36,093 bases of DNA from Acidobacteriota bacterium (lineage in GTDB: Bacteria > Acidobacteriota > Thermoanaerobaculia > Multivoradales > Multivoraceae). The position numbers and the translations under genes were made by a program. Each line of letters opens with the position of its first letter. Within the stretch, counting starts at the first letter, position 1. The notes under the pieces are model-generated. The model saw nothing but the letters and a program-made list of their open reading frames with translations, had not been told where the DNA came from and did no database searches. The stretch spans positions 1-36,093 of the forward strand of contig JAPOVF010000022.1 of assembly GCA_026708285.1 (NCBI GenBank), read 5' to 3'. Shown here piece by piece: positions 25,771 to 34,129 of the stretch.

Positions 25771-27266
25771 CCGCCGCCGGCTCCCGTTGCCCGCGCCGCG
25801 CGCCGCGCCTCGAGCACGGTCAGGATCTCCTCATGCCTGGCGGCGTTCAGGCGGTACAGCATCATGAACAGAATGCCGACGCCGTAGATCAGGAGGCAGA
25901 GGGGTCCGCTCATCACCAGCAGGCCGGTGAGCGTCCCCGCCGACACTCCTTCCGCCTCGGCGTTCTGCGGGAACCGGATCAGTTCCAGCCCGAAGCCTCC
26001 GATCAGCCCGCCGAAGCCCTCCGTCGCCTTCATCGCGAACTCCCGAACCGAGAAGATCGTGCCCTCGGCCCGGCTGCCGGTCCGGAGTTCGTGGTCGTCC
26101 GCGATGTCGACCAACTGGGAGTCGACCACGATGGCCATGACCGTCACCAGGGCATAGCCGACGAACAGCGGTCCGAACAGCAGGGGCAGCAGCAGCGCCG
26201 AGTCGTTCCCGGGAAACAGACCCGCCAGGCGCAGGACGTGCGGAAAGGCCACCAGGACGGCCGAGACCGCGCTGGTGAAGATGACCGTCGGCTTCTTGTC
26301 GAAGCGGCGCGTCATGTACTTGGCGAGCGGAAGGGCCACGAAGATCCCTGGAATCTTCGCGAAGGCCAGGACCGAGAACTGTTCCGTCGACAGGTCGTAC
26401 ACCCAGATCCAGGTGAAGATGTTGACCATGTCCAGCACGCCCTGGGCCGCGGCGATGGTCAGCCAGGAGGCAGTCACCGACACGAAGGACCGGTTCGCGA
26501 GCAGTTGCCGCAGCTCTCCGTAGTGGTCGCGGAAGTTGAAGCGCCGGCGCGTGGTCGCGTGCAGGTGGGGAATCTGGTCGGCCGTCCCGAAGGTACAGAC
26601 GAGAACGGCGGCCAGCACCACGACGGCGCCGAACCCGGCCAGAATGACGTACCGGCTCGGGTCGAGGAGCCCGTTGCTGAACGCCGGCGTGGACGGAAAA
26701 ACAGCGTTCAGGACCAGCAGGCTCAACCCGACCGCGGCGCCCGTGGCGACGACGTTGTACCAACCGAAGACCGAGGTCCTTTCGTGGTAGTCGTCGGTGA
26801 GCTCCGCGCCGAGCGCGTCGCGCGGGATGTTGTGGAAGGACGTAGCGATGCGGAGCAGGACCAGGAAGCACACCTGCCACGCGAAGAGGGCGCCCTCGCT
26901 CAGGCCCGAGACGGGCTGATACAGGAAGTAGAACGAGATCGCGATCGGGAGGGCCGACATCAGCATCAGCGGGTGGCGACGCCCCCACCGGCTCCGGAAG
27001 CGATCGGAGATCGCCCCGACCATCGGATCGGAGACCGCATCGACGACGCTCGCGACCAGGTAAGCGACCCCGCATAGCGCCGCCGAGACGCCGAGCACCT
27101 GGTTGTAGAAGATCAGGGTGGTGATCCGGCCGGCGACCACCATCCCCTCCTGAAAGCCGCCGGAGGAGAAGGCGAGCTTTGTGCGCAGCGGCACTCTTCG
27201 CCGACGATCGGGGAGCCCGCGGCCGGGCGAGTTGGCGGCCGTCAGAGGCTGGATGTCGGCTGTCAT
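25767..27266 (-). CDS. MFS transporter of the GPH (glycoside-pentoside-hexuronide:cation) type
   Basis: The 499-residue integral membrane protein has about twelve hydrophobic segments. The N-terminal signature FYNQVLGVSAALCG and the loop VVDAVSDPMVGAISDRFRSR, continuing WGRRHP, are characteristic of GPH-type symporters (MFS_2). These couple sugar or glycoside uptake to a cation. The substrate is not predictable. It is the first gene of a coupled set with the PhyH-type dioxygenase and the exported hydrolase, suggesting import and processing of a shared compound. ATG 27266 lies just across a short divergent gap from the flavin-type oxidoreductase at 27320. Confidence 0.88.
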   Translation of the reverse strand: MTADIQPLTAANSPGRGLPDRRRRVPLRTKLAFSSGGFQEGMVVAGRITTLIFYNQVLGVSAALCGVAYLVASVVDAVSDPMVGAISDRFRSRWGRRHPLMLMSALPIAISFYFLYQPVSGLSEGALFAWQVCFLVLLRIATSFHNIPRDALGAELTDDYHERTSVFGWYNVVATGAAVGLSLLVLNAVFPSTPAFSNGLLDPSRYVILAGFGAVVVLAAVLVCTFGTADQIPHLHATTRRRFNFRDHYGELRQLLANRSFVSVTASWLTIAAAQGVLDMVNIFTWIWVYDLSTEQFSVLAFAKIPGIFVALPLAKYMTRRFDKKPTVIFTSAVSAVLVAFPHVLRLAGLFPGNDSALLLPLLFGPLFVGYALVTVMAIVVDSQLVDIADDHELRTGSRAEGTIFSVREFAMKATEGFGGLIGGFGLELIRFPQNAEAEGVSAGTLTGLLVMSGPLCLLIYGVGILFMMLYRLNAARHEEILTVLEARRAARATGAGGG

Positions 27267-27319
27267 CGCGGCGCGTCACAAACTTGGAACAGCGTACCAC
27301 TTGGAGTAACTTACGACCC

Positions 27320-28246
27320 ATGGAGTTTGGCGCCCAGCTCAGCAGCTACCGCGTGCCGTGGTCGGAGACCGAGGCCACGGTCCAGGCGATCGAGAACGGC
27401 ACCTGGAGCAGCCTGTGGTTCTCGGACCACTTCCTGCCGCCGGCCGCTCCCAACGACGAACATCTTTCGGCCCTCGAGGTTTGGACCCTGGTCACGGCGG
27501 CGGCGGTCGTGACCGAGCGCGTACGGCTCGGTACGCTCGCCTGCGGCGTCACCTACCGCAATCCGGCCCTGCTCGCGAAGATCTGCGCCAGCGTCGACCA
27601 CATCAGCGGCGGGCGCATGGAGCTGGGGATCGGCGCCGCCTGGTTCGAGCGCGAACACCAGGCCTACGGCTGGGACTTCCCCACCCTGCGCGAGCGCTCC
27701 GACCGCCTGGAGGAGGCGGCTCAGCTCATCCGCCTGCTGTTCACGGCGGAGGAAGGTGAGAAGGTCTCCTTCGAGGGAAGCCACTACACGCTGGACAAGG
27801 CGCCCCTGGTACCGGGTTCGACCCGGCCGCGTTCCACCCGGACGGCCCACATCCCGATCCTGATCGGCGGCAACGGCGAGAAGCGAACGCTCCGCACCTG
27901 CGCCCGCTACGGCGACATCAGCAATCTCGACTTCTGGCACCCCGCCGGCGTCGATGTCTTCAAGCAAAAGCAGAAGGTCCTCGACCGCCACTGCGAGGAC
28001 GCCGGCCGCGATCCGGCGGAGATCAAGCGAACGGTCGGCCTGCCATTCCGGCTCTTCGCGAACGACGAGGAAGCCGCGAAGTCACCCGGACAACCCTGGT
28101 ACTGCTGGGGCACTGCTTCGCACGTTCAGGACCTTCTGCACGAGTACGTCGAAGCCGGCGCCGAGGAGATCGTCCTCTGCGGCATCGGCAACCGGCCGGA
28201 AGCCTGGCAGCAGATCGACGAAGAGATCCTCTCGGCGTTCCGTTGA
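27320..28246 (+). CDS. LLM-class flavin-dependent oxidoreductase (luciferase/F420-like)
   Basis: The 308-residue protein shows the luciferase-like TIM-barrel pattern: an N-terminal FGAQLSSY strand, SLWFSDHFLPP, RVRLGTLACGVTYRNPALLAK, DHISGGRMELGIGAAWFEREHQAYG, and IPILIGGNGEKRTLR. Members use FMN or F420 to oxidise small substrates; the cofactor cannot be distinguished here. ATG 27320 is chosen because the conserved N-terminus begins there, although the frame is open upstream to 27179. A GGAG lies at 27303. It is divergent from the GPH transporter cluster and may share its regulation. Confidence 0.88.
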   Translation: MEFGAQLSSYRVPWSETEATVQAIENGTWSSLWFSDHFLPPAAPNDEHLSALEVWTLVTAAAVVTERVRLGTLACGVTYRNPALLAKICASVDHISGGRMELGIGAAWFEREHQAYGWDFPTLRERSDRLEEAAQLIRLLFTAEEGEKVSFEGSHYTLDKAPLVPGSTRPRSTRTAHIPILIGGNGEKRTLRTCARYGDISNLDFWHPAGVDVFKQKQKVLDRHCEDAGRDPAEIKRTVGLPFRLFANDEEAAKSPGQPWYCWGTASHVQDLLHEYVEAGAEEIVLCGIGNRPEAWQQIDEEILSAFR

Positions 28247-28295
28247 GGGCTACAATCGCCGCATCCGCGGACTCTCGCCGCCCAAGGAGAACCCC

Positions 28296-29660
28296 ATGAA
28301 GTCCCGCTCTCCCTTCCTCGTTACCGCCCTCGCGCTAGTCGCGGCCGCAGCAGTCGCGGCGCCGCCGGCCAACAACCCGGCCGACCCCTCCGAGGTGACC
28401 TGGGCGGACCACATCGCGCCAATCCTCCACGAGAACTGTGCGAGCTGCCACCGCCCCGGCCAGACGGCACCCATGTCTCTCCTGACCTACGACGAGACGC
28501 GGCCCTGGGCGAAGTCGATCCGCCGGGTCACCAGCGAGCGCACCATGCCGCCGTGGTTCGCCAACCCGGAGCACGGCGAGTTCGTGGAGGATCCGAGCCT
28601 CACCGACGCCGAGATCGAGACGCTGAACAACTGGGTCGCCGCGGGCGCACCGGCCGGCGACCTGTCGCAGGCTCCGGAGCCGCCCACGTTCGATTCCCAC
28701 TGGAAGCTGGGTGAGCCGGACGTCATCTACACCGCGCCGGAGTTCCACGTCTCAGACGACATCGAGGATCACTACGAGTGGCTCCAGGTGGACAACCCGG
28801 TCGACGAAGAGCGCTGGATCCGGGCGATCGAGATCCACCCCGGATTCGTCGAAGCGGTACATCACCAGTTGACCTACCTGGCGCCGCCCGACGCCACCAT
28901 CGCGGGCGTGCGGAGCACGACCGGAACCCTGGACCTCACCTTCGTCGGCGGCTGGGGGCCGGGCGTCGCGCCGCTCCAGTTCGCGGAAGGGCACGGAATG
29001 CGCATGCCGCCGAACAGCACGCTGTTCTTCCAGATGCACTACCACAAGACTCCGGGCCCGGGCACCGGCGGCACCGACCAGACGACGATGGGCCTCTACT
29101 TCCACGACGAGAAGCCCGAGAACGTGGTGGAGACGCTGTGGCTGGTCGATCCGACGCTCAACATTCCGGCGGGCGAGAGCGACTACCACTCCTGGTCGTC
29201 GTACACCACCGAACACGAGGCGGTGCTCTTCGACTTCACGCCCCACATGCACCTCCGGGGTAAGTCGATGACGTTCACGGCCGAGTACCCGGACGGCCGC
29301 AAGGAAGTCCTGCTCGACGTGCCGAACTACGACTTCAACTGGCAGCTCACCTACACGCCGACGGCGCCCAGAGTGATCCCGGCCGGCACGACGATCCGCG
29401 TCGACGCGAAGTTCGACAACTCAACCGACAACCTGGCGAACCCCGATCCGACGTCCAGCGTGACCTGGGGCGAGGCAACGACCGACGAGATGATGGTCGG
29501 CTTCATCCACTACACCTTCAGCGACAAGACGCAGCAGACGAACATGCCCACCTTCATCGTGCCCGAGCAGTTGAGGGAGCAGATGCAGCGGGTTCGCGAG
29601 TTCCGGCGCCAGCAGCGGGAAGCGGCCAAGGCGGCCGCTGCCGAAACCAGCGGCGGCTGA
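28296..29660 (+). CDS. Exported cytochrome c / copper type II monooxygenase-like protein
   Basis: The 454-residue protein has a signal peptide (MKSRSPFLVTALALVAAAAVAAPP), a single haem c site C48-A-S-C51-H52, and a C-terminal region resembling the two-domain copper fold of ascorbate-dependent (PHM/DBM-like) monooxygenases, with histidine clusters HHQLTYL, QMHYHKT and HMHLRGKSMTF. It should be periplasmic. Similar haem-plus-PHM-like proteins occur widely in Acidobacteriota and related soil or marine bacteria, mostly with unknown substrates. AAGGAGA 5 bases before ATG 28296 decides the start. It follows the oxidoreductase by 49 bases and may share its transcript. Oxygenase activity is inferred, not shown. 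Confidence 0.82.
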   Translation: MKSRSPFLVTALALVAAAAVAAPPANNPADPSEVTWADHIAPILHENCASCHRPGQTAPMSLLTYDETRPWAKSIRRVTSERTMPPWFANPEHGEFVEDPSLTDAEIETLNNWVAAGAPAGDLSQAPEPPTFDSHWKLGEPDVIYTAPEFHVSDDIEDHYEWLQVDNPVDEERWIRAIEIHPGFVEAVHHQLTYLAPPDATIAGVRSTTGTLDLTFVGGWGPGVAPLQFAEGHGMRMPPNSTLFFQMHYHKTPGPGTGGTDQTTMGLYFHDEKPENVVETLWLVDPTLNIPAGESDYHSWSSYTTEHEAVLFDFTPHMHLRGKSMTFTAEYPDGRKEVLLDVPNYDFNWQLTYTPTAPRVIPAGTTIRVDAKFDNSTDNLANPDPTSSVTWGEATTDEMMVGFIHYTFSDKTQQTNMPTFIVPEQLREQMQRVREFRRQQREAAKAAAAETSGG

Positions 29661-29661
29661 T

Positions 29662-30348
29662 CTAGCGGCCCAACACGGCGTACGTCCCGTCCAGCACCAG
29701 CCGCACCGCCACGTACAGCCCGAACATCGGGACGACGACCCAGATCGTGTTGGGCGCCCACACCCACACGAGCCGGTCGAGCCGACCGATTGCCCGGTGC
29801 CCGCCCGAGACGTAGAAGCTCACCATGTAGAGCGAGCTGACGTAGACCCACTGCCAGAACAGCGCGACGCCGAGGATCCCCGCGACCAAGGCCGGCAGGA
29901 AACCCGTGGTCATCGACAGCAGCAGGACCATCGACGGGATCGGCGTGGCGAAGCCGTTGCCGACGTCGCAGTTGAAGCCGAAGGTCCGCCGGTCCGTATA
30001 GGCGTCGTCGTACACGGAGTAGGCCGCCCAGACGTCCGCCCATGCCGTCGGCGACAGGACGCCCGTGAGCGGGATCCCCGAGAACAGGAACAGGATGGCT
30101 GGCGGCCGGCCGGTCTCCGCGCCGCGTTCGCGCCAGTACTCGGCCCGCTGCGCGATGTAGTCGCGCCGCAGGTACAGGCAGGCCTCCCAGTAGCAGATCA
30201 GCAGGTTGATCGACAGGAACAGGCTGAGCACGAAGTAAGTCGGATCGACGCCGCCGTGCAGCCGGTGGCTCGCCACGTTCCAGGCCGTCGTCTGAAGCGC
30301 GACGACGACCACGACGAAGGCCGCGACCGGGATCTTCGGTCCCTTCAT
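29662..30348 (-). CDS. Multi-pass membrane protein of unknown function
   Basis: The 228-residue protein has about five hydrophobic segments (for example VAAFVVVVVALQTTAWNVA near the N-terminus and WVVVPMFGLYVAVRLVL near the C-terminus), separated by charged loops. I do not recognise the family. ATG 30348 overlaps the stop of the S9 peptidase gene by four bases (ATGA), so the two are translationally coupled. The frame is open further upstream to 30393, but that part overlaps the peptidase. It converges with the cytochrome gene, which ends one base away. A transport or accessory role for the peptidase is possible but unsupported. Confidence 0.7.
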   Translation of the reverse strand: MKGPKIPVAAFVVVVVALQTTAWNVASHRLHGGVDPTYFVLSLFLSINLLICYWEACLYLRRDYIAQRAEYWRERGAETGRPPAILFLFSGIPLTGVLSPTAWADVWAAYSVYDDAYTDRRTFGFNCDVGNGFATPIPSMVLLLSMTTGFLPALVAGILGVALFWQWVYVSSLYMVSFYVSGGHRAIGRLDRLVWVWAPNTIWVVVPMFGLYVAVRLVLDGTYAVLGR

Positions 30349-32387
30349 GCTTCCGGGTCTTCGTCGTCTTCCGATCCCGGAGCCGTCTCCCACTCGTACT
30401 CGATCCCCCGAACGTGGCGCTCGAACCAGTCGATCTCCACGTTCACCTTGAACAGCTCGTGGCGGAGCTCCCGCCAGCCGTGGGGCTCACGCGGAGCGAT
30501 GTAGAGGTGGGTCTCCACTCCGTTCGTCTTCAGCGCCCGATACAGCTCCACCGACTGGGGCGGCGGCACGCGCACGTCGTTCTCACCGACCAGGACGAGC
30601 GTCGGCGTGGTCACCTTGTAGACGTCCTTGAGCGGCGAGTTCTCCCAGTAGACCCCGATCGGAGCGTCCTCCTGCCACGGCGTGCCCCCGAACCAGGGAG
30701 TGCGATAGGTCCGTACGTCGCTCTGGCCGTACATCGAGATCCAGTTCACCGCGCCGGCGCCCGACGACGCGGCCTTGAAGCGGTCGGTGTGGGTGATGAT
30801 CTTGTTCGTCATGTGACCGCCGCCGCTCCAGCCCATCTTGGCCATGCGGTCGCCGTCGACGAGTCCGAGCTCGATCAGGTGGTCGACCCCGGTCATCACG
30901 TCGAGGTGCGCCTGGTGGAAGTAGTGGCCGACCATGTCGCGCAGGAACGGGTCTCCGTAGCCGGTGCTCCCCCGGTAGTTCGGCTTGAAGACGAAGTAGC
31001 CGCGGGCGGCCAGTACCTGGACATAGTTCGACCAGCGGCCGAACCCGAACTTGTCCGAGGCCGCGGGTCCGCCGTGCGTCTGGACGACCAGGGGGTACCG
31101 GTTTCCCTCCTCGTAGTCGAGCGGGTAGTAGAGGAGGCCCTCCACCTCGACGCCGTCCTCCCCCGGCCAGCGGATCGTCTCCTGGCGGGGCAGCAGGAAG
31201 GTCTCGTCGAGGTAGTCGTAGACCGAAGTCACCTTGGCGGGCGCGCCTCCGCCCGCCGGCATCACGTGGATATCGCCGGCGTTCTCGCGGCGGTTGATGC
31301 CGAAGGCATGCAGGCCCGCGTCCCGGGAGTAGCTCCACGAGCCCAGCGCGTGGTCGCCTTCGGTCAAGGCACGTGGCGTCGTGTCGTCGACAGCGGCGTG
31401 GAAGAGCTGGCTTCGCACCCCCGTGTTCGCCGTGAAGTAGATCGAGCCGTCGGCGGCCCAGCGGGCGCCGTTGACCTCGTGGGGCATGTCCCCGTAGAGC
31501 AGCCGGTGCGCTCCGCCGCTGGCGGGGACGACGAAGAGGTTCGTGTTGAAGTAGGTCTCCAGGTCGGCGCTGGAGTTGGTCAGGAACATGACGTGCCGCC
31601 CATCGGGGGACAGCTCGGCTCCCGACTCGCTCACCGTGTTGTCGGTGAGCTGCAGGGCGTTGCCGCCGTCCGCGTCCATGATCCAGACCTCACCCTCGTC
31701 CCGGTTGTCGAAGAGCGGAGAGGGCGCCCGGTGGTGGGCGATGCGCGCCCCGTCCGCAGAGATCCGGAAGCCGACGACCGAGAAGTCGCCGTCGGTGATC
31801 CGCTCGACCTTGCCCCGGTCGTCCCCGGTCCAGGCGACCCGGAAGAGGTGGCGCTGCTTGTAGTCCTCGTCGAAGGCGAAGACGTCGTCCTTCAGCTCGT
31901 CCTTCTTCTTCTCCTCGGGGGTCTCCGGATCGGCGGCAACGAAGAAGATGTTCTCGCCATCCGGCGAGAACTCGTAGCTCTGAACGGAACTCTCGTGGCT
32001 CGTCAGCGGCGAGGCTTCCCCGCCACCGTTCGGGAGGAGGTAGATCTGGGAGAACTCGTCTTCGCCGCGCGTCGCGAGAAAGGCCACGTAGTTCCCGTCC
32101 GGAGACCAGCGCGGACTACGCTCCCCCTTCTCGCCGTAGGTCAAGCGCACGTCGCCCGTGCCGTCCATCCCGATCCGGCGGATGTGCGTCGTGCGGCCGT
32201 TCTTCTTCCAGTCCGTGTCGCTGCGCGTGTAGAGGAGCTGAGCGCCGTCCGGCGAGATGCGCGGACTACCGACGCCGGGCACGTCGATCAGCTCGACGAT
32301 CGTGATCGGCCGCTTGTCGGAGGCATTCCCGGCAGCGGCGAGCAGCGCGGCAGCCAGGAAGAAGAGCCGCGTCAGGTTGTGCATCAT
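30345..32387 (-). CDS. Exported S9-family prolyl oligopeptidase-like serine peptidase
   Basis: The 680-residue protein has a signal peptide, an N-terminal beta-propeller of WD40-like/Tol-like repeats (SPRISPDGAQLLYT, SPRWSPDGNYVAF, SYEFSPDGENIFF), and a C-terminal alpha/beta-hydrolase domain with nucleophile GWSGGGH, acid VLVGENDVRVPP and histidine in REPHGW. It matches acylaminoacyl-peptidase/dipeptidyl peptidase IV-type S9C enzymes, which release short peptides in the periplasm. Length is normal. Start ATG 32387 (second ATG adjacent). It is followed by a coupled membrane protein and is divergent from the toxin-antitoxin pair. Confidence 0.92.
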   Translation of the reverse strand: MMHNLTRLFFLAAALLAAAGNASDKRPITIVELIDVPGVGSPRISPDGAQLLYTRSDTDWKKNGRTTHIRRIGMDGTGDVRLTYGEKGERSPRWSPDGNYVAFLATRGEDEFSQIYLLPNGGGEASPLTSHESSVQSYEFSPDGENIFFVAADPETPEEKKKDELKDDVFAFDEDYKQRHLFRVAWTGDDRGKVERITDGDFSVVGFRISADGARIAHHRAPSPLFDNRDEGEVWIMDADGGNALQLTDNTVSESGAELSPDGRHVMFLTNSSADLETYFNTNLFVVPASGGAHRLLYGDMPHEVNGARWAADGSIYFTANTGVRSQLFHAAVDDTTPRALTEGDHALGSWSYSRDAGLHAFGINRRENAGDIHVMPAGGGAPAKVTSVYDYLDETFLLPRQETIRWPGEDGVEVEGLLYYPLDYEEGNRYPLVVQTHGGPAASDKFGFGRWSNYVQVLAARGYFVFKPNYRGSTGYGDPFLRDMVGHYFHQAHLDVMTGVDHLIELGLVDGDRMAKMGWSGGGHMTNKIITHTDRFKAASSGAGAVNWISMYGQSDVRTYRTPWFGGTPWQEDAPIGVYWENSPLKDVYKVTTPTLVLVGENDVRVPPPQSVELYRALKTNGVETHLYIAPREPHGWRELRHELFKVNVEIDWFERHVRGIEYEWETAPGSEDDEDPEA

Positions 32388-32460
32388 GGAGCGTCATCGT
32401 ATCGCCCCCAGCGAAGGAAGCGCTGGGCCTCCGGGCAGAACTGACTCCGCCCCCTCGTTC

Positions 32461-32475
32461 TCCCGACCGTCGGGA
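32461..32475. repeat. 15-base palindrome upstream of the toxin-antitoxin promoter
   Basis: TCCCGAC-C-GTCGGGA has perfect 7-base arms and a 1-base centre. It lies 18 bases upstream of the toxin-antitoxin operator, in the divergent gap between the peptidase and antitoxin genes. It could be a second operator for the antitoxin complex or a regulator site for the peptidase; GC-rich palindromes also arise by chance. Confidence 0.4.
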
Positions 32476-32492
32476 CCCAGACCGAACCAAGC

Positions 32493-32524
32493 ACTTGACC
32501 AAGTCGGGTCTCCGAGCCTACAGT
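32493..32524 (+). promoter_or_regulatory. Promoter and operator of the toxin-antitoxin pair
   Basis: TTGACC (32495-32500) and TACAGT (32519-32524) are separated by 18 bases and form a fair sigma-70 promoter, with a transcript start near 32531. ACTTG-AC-CAAGT (32493-32504), a perfect 5-base inverted repeat, lies over the -35 box, the usual position for autorepression by an antitoxin-toxin complex. Confidence 0.5.
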
Positions 32525-32578
32525 TCAAGCGCGTCGAACCTGATCGGGAACCGGGATCGCCCAGGGAGCCAGGAGACG

Positions 32579-32821
32579 ATGACACGCTACGTGAAGATCG
32601 GCGAGGCCAAGACACACCTTTCGGCACTGCTGGTGAAGGTGGAGGCGGGCGAGGACGTGGTCATCTGCCGCGGGTCGAAGCCGATCGCCCGTGTGACCCC
32701 CCACGTCGACGGCGAGGAACACGCCGCGCTGTGCGCGACGATGCGGCGGGAACGTGCCAAGCAGCAGAGCGTGACGACCTCGGAAATCCTGTCCTGGCGG
32801 CACGAGGGGCACGAACGCTGA
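32579..32821 (+). CDS. Phd/YefM-type antitoxin
   Basis: The 80-residue protein has the Phd N-terminal fold: MTRYVKIGEAKTHLSALLVK, then VEAGEDVVICRGSKPIARVTP, a DNA-binding domain that also represses its own promoter, and a C-terminal tail (about 50-80) expected to wrap and block the toxin. AGGAGA at 32571 supports ATG 32579. Its TGA overlaps the ATG of the downstream PIN toxin by one base, typical of coupled toxin-antitoxin genes. Confidence 0.9.
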   Translation: MTRYVKIGEAKTHLSALLVKVEAGEDVVICRGSKPIARVTPHVDGEEHAALCATMRRERAKQQSVTTSEILSWRHEGHER

Positions 32822-33222
32822 TGGCGTTCGTGCCTGACGCCTCGGTCGCGGCCACGTGGGTGCTGCCGGACGAAGACGCAGCGCTCGCAGACCTCGCCCT
32901 GGATCGGCTGGGCGTCGAGGACGCGACCGTCCCGGAGGTGTTCTGGCACGAACTGCGGAATCTCCTGCTGTCGGCCGAACGTCGAGGCCGCATCGACGGC
33001 CGCCACGCCGACGCCTCCATGTCGCGGCTGCGCAGGCTCCGTATCCGCTGCGCCGCTGAAACGGACGATCGACACGTCATGACGCTGGCGCGCGAACACC
33101 GCCTGACCGCCTACGACGCCAGCTACCTGGCCTTGGCGATTCGCGAAGGCTGCGCTCTGGCGAGTCTGGACCGCCGCTTGACCGAAGCGGCCGCCGCCGA
33201 AGGCGTGGCGATCCTCGCTTAG
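32821..33222 (+). CDS. VapC-type PIN-domain toxin
   Basis: The 133-residue PIN ribonuclease retains all four acidic positions: D6 (VPDAS), E44 (FWHELRN), D99 (YDASYLAL) and D117 (SLDRRL). It would cleave RNA, often tRNA or rRNA, when released from the antitoxin. The start is fixed by the one-base overlap with the antitoxin stop. VapC with a Phd-type antitoxin is a common pairing. Confidence 0.9.
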   Translation: MAFVPDASVAATWVLPDEDAALADLALDRLGVEDATVPEVFWHELRNLLLSAERRGRIDGRHADASMSRLRRLRIRCAAETDDRHVMTLAREHRLTAYDASYLALAIREGCALASLDRRLTEAAAAEGVAILA

Positions 33223-33263
33223 GCCCAGGTCGAATCAGCCCCAGCCGGCGCTAGAGCCGCTCT

Positions 33264-34046
33264 TCAGCCGATATCGCCGGTGTTGCCCGCCATCAGCCGG
33301 ATCGCGGCCTTGCGCGGCAGGAGACGCGTCAGCAGCGCGGCGACCAACCGGTTGACGAGTCCAGGCACAAACCGCGGACCCATGCCGAGAGCATCCAGCG
33401 TTCGCCGCGCCACCGCGTCGGGGTCGAGCATGCCCGGCACCCGGCCCTTGCCCGAGCGCTCGTAGCCCGGCGTGGGAATCGCGCCGGCGCAGCAGGCAAC
33501 CACATCGATGCCCTGCTCGCGGAGCTCCTGCCACAGGCCCTCGCCGAGGACCGTGTTGAAGGCCTTGGTCGCGGCGTAGGCAGCAACCCGCGCCGTCCCC
33601 TGCAGGCCCGCCAGCGAAGACATCAGGATCACCGCGCCACGGCCGCGCCGCTCGAGCCCCGGCAGCAGCGTGTGCAGCATGACGACCGGTGCCCGGACGT
33701 TGACGTCGACGGCGCGCTCGAGTTCCTCGGCGCCGGCGTCGACGAAGCGCCCCACCGGCACGAAGGCGGCGTTGTAGACGAGCACGCCCAGGTCGAGGTC
33801 CGAGGTGGCGCCAGCCAGCGCGCCGGCGAGACCGGGACTGGCGAGGTCCATCGCAAGCGGCCGCACCTCGACGCCGTACCGCTCGCGCAGCCTGCCCGCG
33901 AGGTCCTCGAGCAACGACTCGCGCCGGGCGATCAGCACCAGGTCCATGCCGCGCTCGGCGAGACAGTCCGCGAACGAGGCGCCAAGACCCTCGGAGGCGC
34001 CCGCGACGAGCGCCCAGCCCCCGTAGCGGTCGCGGAACGAGGTCAC
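33264..34046 (-). CDS. Short-chain dehydrogenase/reductase (SDR)
   Basis: The 260-residue SDR has GASEGLG (residues 16-22), YNAA in place of NNAG (91-94), catalytic Ser143/144 and Tyr157-xxx-Lys161 (YAATK). NAD(P)-dependent oxidoreductase; substrate unknown. The C-terminal part (about 218-250) is relatively hydrophobic and basic (PGLVNRLVAALLTRLLPRKA), which may mediate membrane contact. It is divergent from the sulfatase gene and separate from the SDR at 714. Confidence 0.88.
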   Translation of the reverse strand: MTSFRDRYGGWALVAGASEGLGASFADCLAERGMDLVLIARRESLLEDLAGRLRERYGVEVRPLAMDLASPGLAGALAGATSDLDLGVLVYNAAFVPVGRFVDAGAEELERAVDVNVRAPVVMLHTLLPGLERRGRGAVILMSSLAGLQGTARVAAYAATKAFNTVLGEGLWQELREQGIDVVACCAGAIPTPGYERSGKGRVPGMLDPDAVARRTLDALGMGPRFVPGLVNRLVAALLTRLLPRKAAIRLMAGNTGDIG

Positions 34047-34129
34047 GCCGCCACCGGGTCCGCGAACGTCTCCGCTACGCTGCGGTGCCGACGCTCGCTA
34101 CTTGACGCACCCACCATGGAGACTCGATC

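Noticed and set aside
23766-27077. Long plus-strand open frames opposite the hydrolase, dioxygenase and transporter genes
   Set aside because: GC-driven shadows of three well-supported minus-strand genes.
30414-32444. 676-codon plus-strand frame opposite the S9 peptidase
   Set aside because: Antisense to the peptidase; low-complexity composition and no domain features.
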